Positions 34,676 through 44,365 of a stretch of DNA of 48,607 nucleotides are shown here, piece after piece. The DNA is taken from NCBI GenBank assembly GCA_023386345.1, contig JAEWJT010000019.1, forward strand, positions 1 to 48,607, read 5' to 3'. The notes below the pieces were generated by a model, which searched no databases, was not told the origin of the DNA, and saw nothing but the letters and a program-made list of their open reading frames with translations. Position 1 is the stretch's first letter; each line of letters starts with the position of its first letter. The position numbers were made by a program, and so were the translations under genes. This DNA is from Bacillota bacterium (GTDB lineage Bacteria; Bacillota; Clostridia; Tissierellales; Sedimentibacteraceae).

Positions 34676-35866
34676 ATGAGAAGAATTTTAAGTTTATTGT
34701 TGTTAGTAATTATTTTGCTAACAAGTTGTACAAATTTAGAAAAAGCTGGTTTATCGGGGCAAAACAAAGAAACTGCAATAAATAAGGATGATACACAAAA
34801 AACTACGGATACAAATCCTCAAAAGACTTCGGATAAAGCTCCAGAAACCATCAAAATTGTGAAACCATATGATGACATTAGATATTTTGAGGATTCTGAT
34901 AGGAAAAAAACATTTGAAGAAGGTGAGTATGACAAGAATGATATTTTTACATTTACCTTTAATAAAGAAACTGTGTTAAAGGGAAGTGAAGATTTACAAG
35001 CACAAATAATGGAAAATGGAAAAAATCCTGGTTTGGGTATCAGAGACATTCATGAACAGGGTATCACAGGAAAAGGTGTTAATGTAGCCATTATAGACCA
35101 AAATCTTTTATTGAATCACCCTGAATTTTCTGGTAAGATAGCAGCTTATCATGATACAGGATGTGAAATGGAAGAAGGTACAGGTTCAATGCACGCACCT
35201 GCTGTAACAAGTCTTTTGGTGGGGGATACAATAGGTGTTGCACCAAACGCAAAGGTTTATTTTGCTGCTGCTCCATCATGGACAGGCGATAGTGAGTTTT
35301 ATGCAAAAGGTCTTTATTGGATAATTGAAGAAAATAAAAAACTTCCTGTAGGAGAGAAAATTCGTGTTGTATCAGTTTCCGCAGCTCCTTCCGGTAAGGG
35401 TTCTCCGTTTACAAAAAACTTGGAAATGTGGGATGAGGCTGTTCTTGCTGCGCAAAATGAAGGTATTCTCGTACTAGATTGCCGAGGTGGCGAAAATACA
35501 GGGATAATTGCTCCTGCATTTTATGATCCAAAGGATCCAAATAATATATCAAAGTGTAAAGGAGGCTTCCCTAATAGAAGCAGTTATGTAATTCCAGATT
35601 CAAGGATAGGAACACCAACCTCATATAGAACAGTTGCAGAAGAATATACAGAAGGAACGCCTTCTTATCAATATACTGGACAAGGTGGTTTAAGCTGGGG
35701 TATTCCTTATGCGGCAGGAGTATTGGCTTTAGGATGGCAGATAAAGCCGGATTTAGATAAAGGTCAAATTGTTAAAATTCTCTTTGATACTTGTTCAAAA
35801 TCCGATGACGGAAGTAATATTATTAATCCACCTGCATTTATAGATGCTATCCAAAAACTAAGATAG
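34676..35866 (+). CDS. Lipoprotein subtilisin-like (S8) protease, divergent
   Basis: 396 residues. Lipoprotein signal with lipobox LTSC (Cys18) and a Thr/Lys/Asp-rich linker to about 60. The S8 core has Asp141 (NVAIIDQNLL), His173 in MHAPAVTSLL and Ser340 in GLSWGIPYAAG. The usual HGTxVA and GTSMAxP motifs are altered, though all three triad residues are kept. It would act on the outer face of the membrane. A ribosome site AGGAGG precedes the ATG by about 7 nt. It is monocistronic between two hairpins. The substrate is unknown. Confidence 0.8.
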   Translation: MRRILSLLLLVIILLTSCTNLEKAGLSGQNKETAINKDDTQKTTDTNPQKTSDKAPETIKIVKPYDDIRYFEDSDRKKTFEEGEYDKNDIFTFTFNKETVLKGSEDLQAQIMENGKNPGLGIRDIHEQGITGKGVNVAIIDQNLLLNHPEFSGKIAAYHDTGCEMEEGTGSMHAPAVTSLLVGDTIGVAPNAKVYFAAAPSWTGDSEFYAKGLYWIIEENKKLPVGEKIRVVSVSAAPSGKGSPFTKNLEMWDEAVLAAQNEGILVLDCRGGENTGIIAPAFYDPKDPNNISKCKGGFPNRSSYVIPDSRIGTPTSYRTVAEEYTEGTPSYQYTGQGGLSWGIPYAAGVLALGWQIKPDLDKGQIVKILFDTCSKSDDGSNIINPPAFIDAIQKLR

Positions 35867-35937
35867 GATAATGGATGTTCAAACTTGCATTTTCAACAGG
35901 AAACACAGCAAATCTTAATAAAAACCAAATTCTTAAT

Positions 35938-35973
35938 AAAACCTATCACTTAACATTAAATGATAGGTTTTAT
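35938..35973 (+). terminator. Terminator of the subtilase gene
   Basis: A 10-bp stem (35938-35947 with 35961-35970) with a T tail. An outer TCAACAGG/TCAACAGG-complement pair (35893-35900 with 35978-35985) could enclose it. Confidence 0.65.
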
Positions 35974-36001
35974 CTTGCCTGTTGAGTATTATAAAAAACA
36001 G

Positions 36002-36031
36002 TTGCTTTTCCCATATAAATTATTATATAAT
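36002..36031 (+). promoter_or_regulatory. gltX promoter
   Basis: TTGCTT (36002-36007), 18 bp, TATAAT (36026-36031). There is no T-box leader before gltX. Confidence 0.5.
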
Positions 36032-36112
36032 ATATTGATAATTTAGATAAATTTTGTTAAATATATTAATATACAAAGATATTTATATTAACATAGAAAT
36101 TAGGAGGAAAAA

Positions 36113-37588
36113 ATGAGCGTTAGATTGAGGTTTGCTCCAAGTCCTACAGGATATTTGCATTTAGGAAGTTTACGAACTGCTTTATATGATTATTTATATG
36201 CAAAGGGACACGGTGGAAAATATATATTAAGAATAGAGGATACTGACCAGACAAGATTTGTTGAAGGGGCATTAGAGAATTTAGTTGAATCACTTACATG
36301 GGCTGGGGTTGTTCATGATGAGGGAGTATTCATTGAAGATGGAAAGTTAGTTCAAAAAGGTGATTTTGGTCCATATATTCAATCGGAAAGACTTGATATA
36401 TATAAAAAATACATACAAATTCTTTTAGACAAGGGTTATGCTTACTACTGCTTCTGTACTAAGGAAAGATTAGATGAAGTTAGAGAAAAGATGAGTGCGG
36501 AAGGAAAAACACCTATGTATGATAAGCATTGTCAAGGCTTATCAAAAGAAGAAATTGAGAGAAGACTTGCAGATGGTGAAAAATATGTTATAAGACTTAA
36601 AGTTCCTGAAAATCAAGATATAACTTGGACTGATCCAGTTAAAGGAACTATAACTATCAATTCATCAGAGGTTGATGATCAAGTTTTGATTAAATCAGAC
36701 GGGTTCCCGACATATCATTTGGCAGTAGTTGTTGATGACCATTTGATGGGTATAACTCATGCTGTAAGAGGAGAAGAATGGTTAACTTCTACTCCAAAAC
36801 AGAAGCTGCTTTATGACTATTTTGGCTTTGAAATGCCACAGTATATACATTTGCCAGTTGTTCTTGGAAAGGATAGAAAAAAATTATCTAAGCGTAAGGG
36901 TGATGTGTCAACTTCGATTTTTAAGGATAAAGGATATTTGCCAGAGGCACTATGCAACTATTTAGCATTGGTAGGCTGGAGTCCTAAGGATAATAAAGAA
37001 TTATTGACTATGGATGAGCTGATTCGAGACTTTGACTTTGATGGAGTATCTAAGACAGGTGGTATATTTGATATAGATAAGCTAAACTATGTAAACAATC
37101 ATTATATCAAGCAAGCAGATGCTAAGAGAATTGCAGAGTTAGCAGTGCCAAGCATAGTAAGTGCTGGGCTTATGACAGACGAAGAAGCAAAAGGAAAGTT
37201 TGACTGGATAGTTTTGATAACAGATGCTTTAAAGGAAAGATTGAATTATGTATCTGAAATAGTTAATCATATGAATATTTTCTTTGGAGATGTAGTTGCA
37301 TTTGAAACTCCGGAGGCTGAGGAAATAGTAAGAGCTGAGCATGTAAAAGGACTAATAGAAGCTTTCATAGCTGAGCTTGAAGCAATAGACGAAATAGACG
37401 AAGTATTTGCAGCTAATATATTTAATGTTTTAAAGGATAAAACTGGAGCAAAGGGCAAGAATTTATTTATGCCAGTGAGATGTGCAGTTACAGGACAACA
37501 GCATGGACCAGACATGGGCAAGATATTGATTGCACTTGGCAAGGAAAAGACGATAAAAAGACTTAAAGAATTAGTAACAAGATTATAG
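36113..37588 (+). CDS. gltX: Glutamyl-tRNA synthetase
   Basis: 491 residues, standard GluRS length. The class I HIGH-type motif is PSPTGYLHLGSL (about 8-19) and the KMSKS-type motif is KLSKRKG. A DQVLIKSDGFPTYHLAVVVDDHLMG block matches the Glu-tRNA branch. It charges tRNA-Glu (and perhaps tRNA-Gln, which is common in Firmicutes using the amidotransferase path). AGGAGG is 5 nt before the ATG. It is the first gene of a gltX-cysS-mrnC run, 39 nt before cysS. Confidence 0.95.
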   Translation: MSVRLRFAPSPTGYLHLGSLRTALYDYLYAKGHGGKYILRIEDTDQTRFVEGALENLVESLTWAGVVHDEGVFIEDGKLVQKGDFGPYIQSERLDIYKKYIQILLDKGYAYYCFCTKERLDEVREKMSAEGKTPMYDKHCQGLSKEEIERRLADGEKYVIRLKVPENQDITWTDPVKGTITINSSEVDDQVLIKSDGFPTYHLAVVVDDHLMGITHAVRGEEWLTSTPKQKLLYDYFGFEMPQYIHLPVVLGKDRKKLSKRKGDVSTSIFKDKGYLPEALCNYLALVGWSPKDNKELLTMDELIRDFDFDGVSKTGGIFDIDKLNYVNNHYIKQADAKRIAELAVPSIVSAGLMTDEEAKGKFDWIVLITDALKERLNYVSEIVNHMNIFFGDVVAFETPEAEEIVRAEHVKGLIEAFIAELEAIDEIDEVFAANIFNVLKDKTGAKGKNLFMPVRCAVTGQQHGPDMGKILIALGKEKTIKRLKELVTRL

Positions 37589-37627
37589 CATATAAAAATT
37601 TTTAAATAACAGGAAGGAGGCAAATTT

Positions 37628-39088
37628 TTGAATATATATAATTCGCTAACAAGAAAAATCGAAGAATTTGTTTCGATAGAAAAAGACAAGGTTAAGATGT
37701 ATACCTGCGGACCTACAGTATACAATTATGCTCATATAGGAAATCTAAGAACATATATACAAGAAGATATACTGCAAAAAACTTTAGAATATTTAGGCTA
37801 CGATGTAAAAAGAGTTATGAATATAACTGATGTTGGCCATTTAGAGTCTGATGCAGACGACGGCGATGACAAGATGCTAAAGGGAGCATTAAGAGAAAAC
37901 AAAACTGTTTGGGAAGTAGCACAGTTTTATACAGATGCTTTTTTTGAGGACTGCAAGAAATTAAATATTAAAAAACCAGCAATTATTGCAAAGGCGACTG
38001 ATTATATAGATGATTATATCAAATTTATCAAAGGTCTTGAAGATAAGGGTTTCACATACTTTGAAAATGGCAATGTGTATTTTGACATTTCAAAAAAAGA
38101 GGACTACACAAAGCTTTCGGGCATGAAGCTGGAGGATTTGCAGGTTGCGCTGCGAGATGATGTAACAGAAGATGTACACAAGAGAAATCCTCAGGATTTT
38201 GTTTTGTGGTTTACTAAATCTAAATTTGAAAATCAAGCTATGAAGTGGGATTCTCCTTGGGGAGTTGGTTATCCAGGATGGCATATAGAATGTTCTGTAA
38301 TCTCTCTTAAAAACTTAGGAAATCAAATGGATATACACTGTGGAGGTGTTGACCATATACCTGTACATCATACAAATGAGATAGCTCAAACAGAAAGCTA
38401 TACTGGTGAAAAATGGGTTAATTATTGGTGGCATTCAGAGTTTTTAATAGAAAACAACGGTGACAAGATGAGCAAATCTAAAGGAGAGTTTTTAACAGTA
38501 AGCGTTCTTGAAAAAAATGGCTTTAATCCGCTTGTATATAGATATTATGTACTAAACTCGCACTATAGAAAGCAGCTTGGATTTTCCTTTGATTCTCTAA
38601 AACAGGCAGAAAGTGCGTATAATAAGCTTAAAAATAGAGTTAAGACTATAAAAAATGGAATTTCTGTAAATGAAAATTCTCTAAATAATTCGCCTGAAAA
38701 TGTAAATAAATACAAAAGCTCTTTTATAAATTGTATATCTGATGATTTAAACACAGCAAATGCAATAACTGTATTATATGATGTATTAAAGGCAGATAAT
38801 TTGAATGAAAAAGAAAAGATATACCTAGTGGAGGATTTTGAAAAGGTATTGTCATTGGGGCTTCTGTCAGATGAAAATACTAATTCTTCGGGCAATAATT
38901 CTTCTGATGTAAATAATTCATCTTTTAGTGATGAGGAAATTAAAGCAATAGAAGAAATGATACAAAAAAGAACTGATGCTAAGAAAAATAAAGACTTTAA
39001 ATTAGCTGATGAGATAAGAGATGAGCTATTAAATAGAGGTATACAGATAAAAGACACAAGAGAAGGTGTTGTATGGAGCAAAATTTAA
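37628..39088 (+). CDS. cysS: Cysteinyl-tRNA synthetase
   Basis: 486 residues. The CysRS signature TCGPTVYNYAHIGNLRTY includes the HIGH motif; zinc ligands appear in ECSVISLKNLG and HHTNEIAQTE; the KMSKS loop is KMSKSKGEF. A Ser/Asn-rich stretch near residues 415-435 is probably a surface loop. The start is TTG at 37628 with GGAGG 7 nt upstream; it matches the usual CysRS N-terminus (IYNSLTRKIEEF). It overlaps mrnC by 16 nt. Confidence 0.94.
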   Translation: MNIYNSLTRKIEEFVSIEKDKVKMYTCGPTVYNYAHIGNLRTYIQEDILQKTLEYLGYDVKRVMNITDVGHLESDADDGDDKMLKGALRENKTVWEVAQFYTDAFFEDCKKLNIKKPAIIAKATDYIDDYIKFIKGLEDKGFTYFENGNVYFDISKKEDYTKLSGMKLEDLQVALRDDVTEDVHKRNPQDFVLWFTKSKFENQAMKWDSPWGVGYPGWHIECSVISLKNLGNQMDIHCGGVDHIPVHHTNEIAQTESYTGEKWVNYWWHSEFLIENNGDKMSKSKGEFLTVSVLEKNGFNPLVYRYYVLNSHYRKQLGFSFDSLKQAESAYNKLKNRVKTIKNGISVNENSLNNSPENVNKYKSSFINCISDDLNTANAITVLYDVLKADNLNEKEKIYLVEDFEKVLSLGLLSDENTNSSGNNSSDVNNSSFSDEEIKAIEEMIQKRTDAKKNKDFKLADEIRDELLNRGIQIKDTREGVVWSKI

Positions 39089-39465
39089 AGCCAGAGCTAC
39101 ACTCTCCTGCACAGCTTGCCTTTGCAGGAGATGCAGTATACGAAATGCTAGTCAGAGCATACATAGTTAAAAATTTTGACTATAATGTTAATATAATGCA
39201 CAAGGAAGCTGTAAAATTTGTTAAGGCTGCCTCACAGGCTAAGTTTGTTAAAATGCTCGACTCTATTCTTACAGAAGAAGAAAGAAAAATCGTAAAAAGA
39301 GGAAGAAATGCTAAAATAACCTCTGCTCCAAAAAATCAAGAAATGATAGACTATAGATATGCAACAGGCTTTGAATGCCTATTTGGATATTTATATCTAA
39401 GAAATGAAAGCGAAAGAATATCATATTTGTTTGATGAAATTCTAAAAATAGTATATAGCGATTAG
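39073..39465 (+). CDS. mrnC: Mini-ribonuclease III
   Basis: 130 residues. It has the RNase III catalytic domain alone, without a dsRNA-binding domain: AFAGDAVYEMLVRAYIV with the catalytic acidics, and the RGRNAK segment typical of MrnC. It matures 23S rRNA precursors. It starts inside cysS (16-nt overlap) in the conserved Firmicute order cysS-mrnC. In related genomes rlmB, yacP and sigH usually follow at once; here a 6-kb block intervenes. Confidence 0.92.
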   Translation: MEQNLKPELHSPAQLAFAGDAVYEMLVRAYIVKNFDYNVNIMHKEAVKFVKAASQAKFVKMLDSILTEEERKIVKRGRNAKITSAPKNQEMIDYRYATGFECLFGYLYLRNESERISYLFDEILKIVYSD

Positions 39466-39511
39466 AAGAAAGAAGGCTGTTGTAAAACACCATTTCAGGA
39501 AAATAGCTAGC

Positions 39512-39551
39512 AAAAATGCACCTTGATTTTATATCTCAAAGTGCATTTTTT
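39512..39551. terminator. Bidirectional terminator after mrnC
   Basis: A stem of about 15 bp with one mismatch (39512-39526 with 39535-39549) with A runs on one side and T runs on the other. It lies between convergent mrnC and the methyltransferase gene. Confidence 0.75.
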
Positions 39552-39558
39552 ATTTTTC

Positions 39559-40587
39559 TTATTTCTTTTTTAGCACTACTGTTACTTCTGAACGATTGTG
39601 GAACAATTGCCTTGCTCCGTAGATATTATACCAGCTTTGTAATTTAGTTATTGAATTATTTGTAATCGCTTGTACTTTTTTAGTTGGAAGCTTTAATGTC
39701 ATGATAGCAATTCCGTCAGGATTCAAATATTCAGCAGCAATCCCCATCAAGGCAACTGATTCTTTAACATCCATTCTCATATCATTAACAATGACATCAA
39801 ATTTGTTATTATTTTTCAAATATTCCTGTGCAAGACCTTTAAAATGTAAAACATCTGGATTTTTTGCTATAATAGGATTAAGCTCTGCTGGATCAACAGC
39901 TACAACATCTAAATTGTATTTTAATAAAACCTTAGTCCAACCCCCTGGAGCTGCACCTAAATCCAATCCAGTTTTATACTCACTAAAATCTAAATTAAAA
40001 ACATCTATAGCTTCTAAAAGCTTAAATTCTGCTCTGCTAATTAAATTTTCATCTTTTCTAAATTTATATTCCCCACCAGACCAATTGCTTAAATTATATT
40101 TTGTTAAAGATATTCCAATAAATGCCAAATTCTCAGTGATAAAAATTGATACAATCTGCTCTGGCAATTTAACATCTAAATTAAAGCCATCTTGCTCTAA
40201 TGTATTTGCTAATCCCTTATTTATATCACTTGCTTTATAAGGAAAGCTTGTGTCACTCATTAATCTAGTTTGTATGGAAAAGGTCTTATTTATATCTAAT
40301 TTATCAATCAAATTACGTTTGTTATCAGTTATTTGTTTTATATCATCTATATCTTTTTTTATTTCAAGTTCAAAATCGACTGGGCATATATGTCTAACAA
40401 AGATAGCTTGATTTTTTATAAACATATTGGCTGTGTCTATAAAAGATGTTTGTAAGCTTAAAACTCCAACACCTCCATCAATCCATCCTGAAAAATTATC
40501 ACCTTCTAAAAAACCATTCATCTCATTTAAAGCCATCTGACTTGACAAAACATCAGAGGTAAAAATCAATTTATTTACATATCGCAT
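39559..40587 (-). CDS. RlmM/FtsJ-like rRNA ribose methyltransferase with THUMP-like N-terminus
   Basis: 342 residues. The N-terminal ~190 residues resemble a THUMP/RNA-binding part. The C-terminal FtsJ-type domain has the SAM-binding GLDLGAAPGGWTKVLL, and candidate K-D-K-E catalytic residues in RAEFKLLEA, VNDMRMD, MTLKLP and SEVTVVLKK. It is likely to methylate a ribose 2'-OH in 23S rRNA, as RlmM does. AGGAGA lies about 6 nt before the ATG. It is alone on the minus strand and is the first gene of the accessory block. Confidence 0.82.
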   Translation of the reverse strand: MRYVNKLIFTSDVLSSQMALNEMNGFLEGDNFSGWIDGGVGVLSLQTSFIDTANMFIKNQAIFVRHICPVDFELEIKKDIDDIKQITDNKRNLIDKLDINKTFSIQTRLMSDTSFPYKASDINKGLANTLEQDGFNLDVKLPEQIVSIFITENLAFIGISLTKYNLSNWSGGEYKFRKDENLISRAEFKLLEAIDVFNLDFSEYKTGLDLGAAPGGWTKVLLKYNLDVVAVDPAELNPIIAKNPDVLHFKGLAQEYLKNNNKFDVIVNDMRMDVKESVALMGIAAEYLNPDGIAIMTLKLPTKKVQAITNNSITKLQSWYNIYGARQLFHNRSEVTVVLKKK

Positions 40588-40617
40588 TTAAAAATCTCCT
40601 AATAAGCAATTTATAAT

Positions 40618-40645
40618 ATTATATTTTCTTAGTATTTTATCACAA
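40618..40645 (-). promoter_or_regulatory. Promoter of the methyltransferase gene
   Basis: On the minus strand TTGTGA (40640-40645), 16 bp, TATAAT (40618-40623), about 30 nt before the start. Confidence 0.5.
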
Positions 40646-40822
40646 TAGATTGTTATGGTCAAACTGTATTATTAGTTTGAAAAAATTAGTTCTTGCTTAT
40701 AAGTTTTAAGTAAATTATACAGTAACAAGCAATTAAAAATTGTATCAAATTTTATTCTAAAGCTTTAATCAACAAATGTTAAAAATTCAAAGTTTTTACT
40801 ACAAACTCTACTTATAGTTGAC

Positions 40823-40870
40823 CTGTTCAAATTACAGTAGCTTGTTATTAATAACTTTAATGTGTATAAT
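40823..40870 (+). promoter_or_regulatory. Promoter of the membrane HTH gene, with possible operator
   Basis: TTGTTA (40842-40847), 17 bp, TATAAT (40865-40870). Just upstream, CTGTTCAAATTACAG (40823-40837) has CTGT/ACAG ends and contains the TGTTCAAATTA seen twice near radA. The rest of the 328-base gap 40588-40915 is featureless. Confidence 0.5.
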
Positions 40871-40915
40871 AAAATTAAAGAAATCTTATAAAATCATAAG
40901 TAAAGGAGAATAATT

Positions 40916-42088
40916 ATGGGATCATTTGAAACAGGGAATATTATTTCCAAGATACGCAAAGAAAAAAACATGACGCAAAAGGAGTTTGCTAATCTTCTAA
41001 ATGTTTCAGATAAGGCAGTATCGAAATGGGAAAGAGGAGAGAGCTATCCAGATGTAGCTTTACTACCTTTATTATCCAATATTTTAGGCATATCGATAGA
41101 TGAGTTGTTGAATTCAAAAAATCATACAAGTGGAGAACAAGTAGCTGCCAATAAAGAAGAAAAAACAGTCAACAGTACAGAAGGGAAAATTTCCAATAAT
41201 AAAGAAGCATATAAATATCTAATAGAGGACCATAAGTTAAAATTTGAAAGAAATTGGTTTTTTATATATTTTTCAATGATATTATCTCTATTAACAGGAT
41301 ATCTTGCGTTACCATTTGGATTACATAGGATTATTCCAATATTTTTGCCGTTATTTATATTAGGCTTGTTCTATTTCATTGACAAAAAATATCAAATGAC
41401 ATTTAATAGACTTCAAAATTATGTAGATTATGAAATAAGCAAGATAAACACAAGACCTTATTATCAACTATTAATATTCTTAATAGTTCAATCCCTTGTT
41501 TTGATTATGATTGGAAGAATAACAATGTTTAATGATGCTGGAAGGCTGAAATTATATACAGTGTCTGCAGATGATTCAATATTTTTTATGAAAATATTAA
41601 ATTTTATAGCGCTTTGGATTATATTTCTGAAATATCGTGAATTTTTAAAAGAATTTAACATATTTATATTTGTCAATCTAGTTATAAATTTTCTACTTAG
41701 CATAATTATAATGATAATAAGGGTACGAATAAGACTTGCCAATCCTCTAATGGAACCATCATTTAGGCATGCTGCAAAATATATAGGCTACCCTAATTTA
41801 ATAGCACTTGGCATAGCACTGTTAATTGCAATATCAATAAGTACTGTATTTTTAAAAATAAAAAACTTATCATCAAAAGGGAAAAAATCATTATTTTTAA
41901 TAAGTTTGCTTATAAATTCGAGCATAATTATATCATATAAAAGTGTAGAATATGTTTTTAATGATAATGTAAATATATGTTGGGTAAATACTTATAATCT
42001 AAGAAATATTTTTCTAGTATTTGTCATTTTATACTATATATCAGTAATTATCTATGGAAAATCAAAAATAACGAAGGAATTATTATAA
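40916..42088 (+). CDS. XRE helix-turn-helix protein fused to a membrane domain
   Basis: 390 residues. Residues 7-65 are an XRE DNA-binding domain (MTQKEFANLLNVSDKAVSKW). A charged linker of about 45 residues follows. The rest holds about seven hydrophobic helices in a polytopic membrane domain that I do not recognise. Such one-component fusions may sense a membrane signal or peptide and act on DNA directly. AAAGGAG is about 8 nt before the ATG. It lies just before the agr locus, but a hairpin and about 265 nt separate them. Confidence 0.7.
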   Translation: MGSFETGNIISKIRKEKNMTQKEFANLLNVSDKAVSKWERGESYPDVALLPLLSNILGISIDELLNSKNHTSGEQVAANKEEKTVNSTEGKISNNKEAYKYLIEDHKLKFERNWFFIYFSMILSLLTGYLALPFGLHRIIPIFLPLFILGLFYFIDKKYQMTFNRLQNYVDYEISKINTRPYYQLLIFLIVQSLVLIMIGRITMFNDAGRLKLYTVSADDSIFFMKILNFIALWIIFLKYREFLKEFNIFIFVNLVINFLLSIIIMIIRVRIRLANPLMEPSFRHAAKYIGYPNLIALGIALLIAISISTVFLKIKNLSSKGKKSLFLISLLINSSIIISYKSVEYVFNDNVNICWVNTYNLRNIFLVFVILYYISVIIYGKSKITKELL

Positions 42089-42180
42089 ATTTTATGTCTT
42101 TTATATTTTGTGCCATTGTGTGAAGATATTAATACAACTATATAAGTAAAATTAAAATTTTAGCTAAATATTTATTACAT

Positions 42181-42225
42181 ATAATGCAACAGAAAAATTG
42201 TATATTAAATTTTCTGTTGCATTAT
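42181..42225. terminator. Long hairpin between the membrane HTH gene and agrA
   Basis: A 16-bp perfect stem (42181-42196 with 42210-42225). The T tail is poor. It is a probable terminator of the upstream gene. Confidence 0.6.
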
Positions 42226-42299
42226 AGTTTAATTAACAATATAATGAAATTAAATTATCAATAAATAGACATAATGTTTTATTCTTGGAAATCTTAAAA

Positions 42300-42328
42300 T
42301 TTAGATTTCTAATTTTATAATATATAAT
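42300..42328 (+). promoter_or_regulatory. Candidate agrAC promoter
   Basis: TTTAGA (42300-42305), 17 bp, TATAAT (42323-42328); a second TATAAT overlaps at 42316-42321. AAGGGGG is 8 nt before the agrA start. Confidence 0.4.
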
Positions 42329-42353
42329 TAATATCCTAAGGGGGCTAAATATA

Positions 42354-43076
42354 ATGTTTAGAGTTGCAATATGCGATGATGAAAAAACTATATGTTCTCA
42401 GATAGAAAAAATAATATTAGATTATCAAAAAAATTGTGCTGAAGAAATAGATGTTTTAACTTTTTCATCTGGGGAAGAGCTGCATCAAATTTTAAAAGAT
42501 GGACAAGCCTTTGACTTGATTTTTCTTGATATTGAACTTGATAAACTAAATGGTATCGAAGTTGGTAAAATAATACGTGAAGAATTAAACGATAATATTA
42601 CACAAATCGTATATATTTCTGCAAATAAAGACTATGCAATGGAATTATTTGAGAATAGACCGCTAAATTTTTTGGTTAAGCCAATTTGTTGTGAAAAAAT
42701 AATAAAAAATTTAAATCTAGCAATTAGTTTACATAAAAATAGTAATTTATTTTTTGAGGTCTACTGCAATTATAATTTCACTAAAATACCATATAAAAAA
42801 ATCATGTATTTTGAAAGCAACGATAAAAAAATCAATATAATTACAATAGATGAAAAGTATGAATATTACGGCAAATTATCAGAATTAAAAAAAGAAGTAA
42901 AAGAAAAAGATTTTATACAAATCCATAAATCTCATTTAGTTAATTATCAATACATAGTTGAAGTAAGTTATGAAAAAATTATATTGACTAATGGTGAGGA
43001 ATTAAATATTAGTCAATCATATAGAAAAGAAGTAAGAAATAACCTTAAGATGAGAAGAAAGGAGCTTTATAAATGA
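42354..43076 (+). CDS. agrA: AgrA-like LytTR response regulator
   Basis: 240 residues: a receiver domain with the acidic CDDEK start, phosphoacceptor Asp59 (LIFLDIEL) and VKP lysine, then a LytTR DNA-binding domain (FTKIPYKKIMYFESNDKKIN ... DFIQIHKSHLVNYQYI). It is the AgrA layout and would bind pairs of direct repeats when phosphorylated by the kinase encoded next. Its stop overlaps the agrC start (ATGA at 43073-43076). Target sites are likely before agrDB. Confidence 0.88.
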   Translation: MFRVAICDDEKTICSQIEKIILDYQKNCAEEIDVLTFSSGEELHQILKDGQAFDLIFLDIELDKLNGIEVGKIIREELNDNITQIVYISANKDYAMELFENRPLNFLVKPICCEKIIKNLNLAISLHKNSNLFFEVYCNYNFTKIPYKKIMYFESNDKKINIITIDEKYEYYGKLSELKKEVKEKDFIQIHKSHLVNYQYIVEVSYEKIILTNGEELNISQSYRKEVRNNLKMRRKELYK

Positions 43077-44365
43077 ATATAATTACTGGAAATGCAATAT
43101 ATTTAATAACCAACCTGTTCAGAACGTATGTTTTGCATAGGTTTTTGAGCGTTTTTTTAAAAAGAGATACTGAAATTAACAATAAAGTAGAAATTTTTTT
43201 ATACGTAGGATATTATATAATTAATAGCAGCATAAATCTTGTTTTTTTTAATCCATTTGTAAATTTAGTATCAAATTTGATTTTGTTTTATTTATTAACT
43301 TTTATATATGATGGAAAAATTATTACGCGTATTGTTTCAGTTGTTATTATGTATTCATCATCTATGATGTTTGAGACTATAGTTTACAACCTTTCTGCTC
43401 GTTTTAATTTATCATTTAACTTAAAGGATTTCACGATTATAGTTTCAAATTTATTATTATTTATTTTAACACTTTTGCTTGAAAGAAAAATTGGGAAAAA
43501 AAGAATAATGAATGTTAGAGGAGTTCATCTATTAATGGTTTTTTGTATTCCTTTATGCAGCATCGCTGTTGTAGCAATCTTATTTTTAGCAAAGATTAGT
43601 TCGATTTTTACTATAATAATTGTAAGTATTTTATTTTCCATAAATATTATAAACTTTTATTTATATGATATTCTAATTAAATATTATAATGATAGATATG
43701 AAAATGATTTATTAAAACAACAAAATAACGCATATCTAAATCAGTTGGAAATCATTCAAGAATCTCAAAAAAATATAAAAATGCTAAAGCATGATATGAA
43801 AAATCATGTTATTTCAATTCAAAATATGATAAAAAACGTAAGCAATGTTGAATTGAATGATTATCTGCAGACAATGCTTGACAATGTAAATAATAAAAAA
43901 GAATATGTTAATTCAGGCAATACAGAAATTGACAGCTTATTAAATTATAAAATTAATGAAGCTGCAGAATTATGTTCTATGCTGGATATTGATATAAATA
44001 TACCAAATAATATTAATATAGAACTATTTGATTTAGTTGTAATTTTAGGAAATCTGTTAGATAATTCTTTAGATGCTATAAAAAAAGTTTCTGAGAAATA
44101 TCTATACGTAGATATGAAGTTAGAAAAATCCATGCTGTTTATAACAGTAAAAAATACATTTGATGGAACGATAAATAAAAGTGATAATAGAATATTGACT
44201 ACAAAAAATGATATATATAATCATGGCTTAGGTTTAATAAATATAGAAAATATTATAAATAAATATAATGGATCTTTAGATATTGAATATGATGAAAATA
44301 CATTTTCAGTTGATGTAGTTCTATATGTTAATAAAAATGGTAATAATCAACTTGAACATGCTTAA
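43073..44365 (+). CDS. agrC: AgrC-like quorum-sensing histidine kinase
   Basis: 430 residues. The first ~200 residues form six or seven membrane helices, the peptide-sensing part of AgrC. A coiled linker leads to the GHKL kinase: His240 in KHDMKNHVISIQNM, the N-box LLDNSLDAIKK and the glycine box HGLGLINIENI. It should detect the cyclic peptide made from agrD and phosphorylate AgrA. It overlaps agrA by 4 nt and ends 225 nt before agrD. Confidence 0.88.
   Translation: MNIITGNAIYLITNLFRTYVLHRFLSVFLKRDTEINNKVEIFLYVGYYIINSSINLVFFNPFVNLVSNLILFYLLTFIYDGKIITRIVSVVIMYSSSMMFETIVYNLSARFNLSFNLKDFTIIVSNLLLFILTLLLERKIGKKRIMNVRGVHLLMVFCIPLCSIAVVAILFLAKISSIFTIIIVSILFSINIINFYLYDILIKYYNDRYENDLLKQQNNAYLNQLEIIQESQKNIKMLKHDMKNHVISIQNMIKNVSNVELNDYLQTMLDNVNNKKEYVNSGNTEIDSLLNYKINEAAELCSMLDIDINIPNNINIELFDLVVILGNLLDNSLDAIKKVSEKYLYVDMKLEKSMLFITVKNTFDGTINKSDNRILTTKNDIYNHGLGLINIENIINKYNGSLDIEYDENTFSVDVVLYVNKNGNNQLEHA

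Noticed and set aside
35867..36112. T-box leader before gltX, and likewise before cysS
   Set aside because: The T-box core sequence (AGGGTGGNACCGCG type) is absent, and the hairpin present is better explained as a terminator of the upstream gene.
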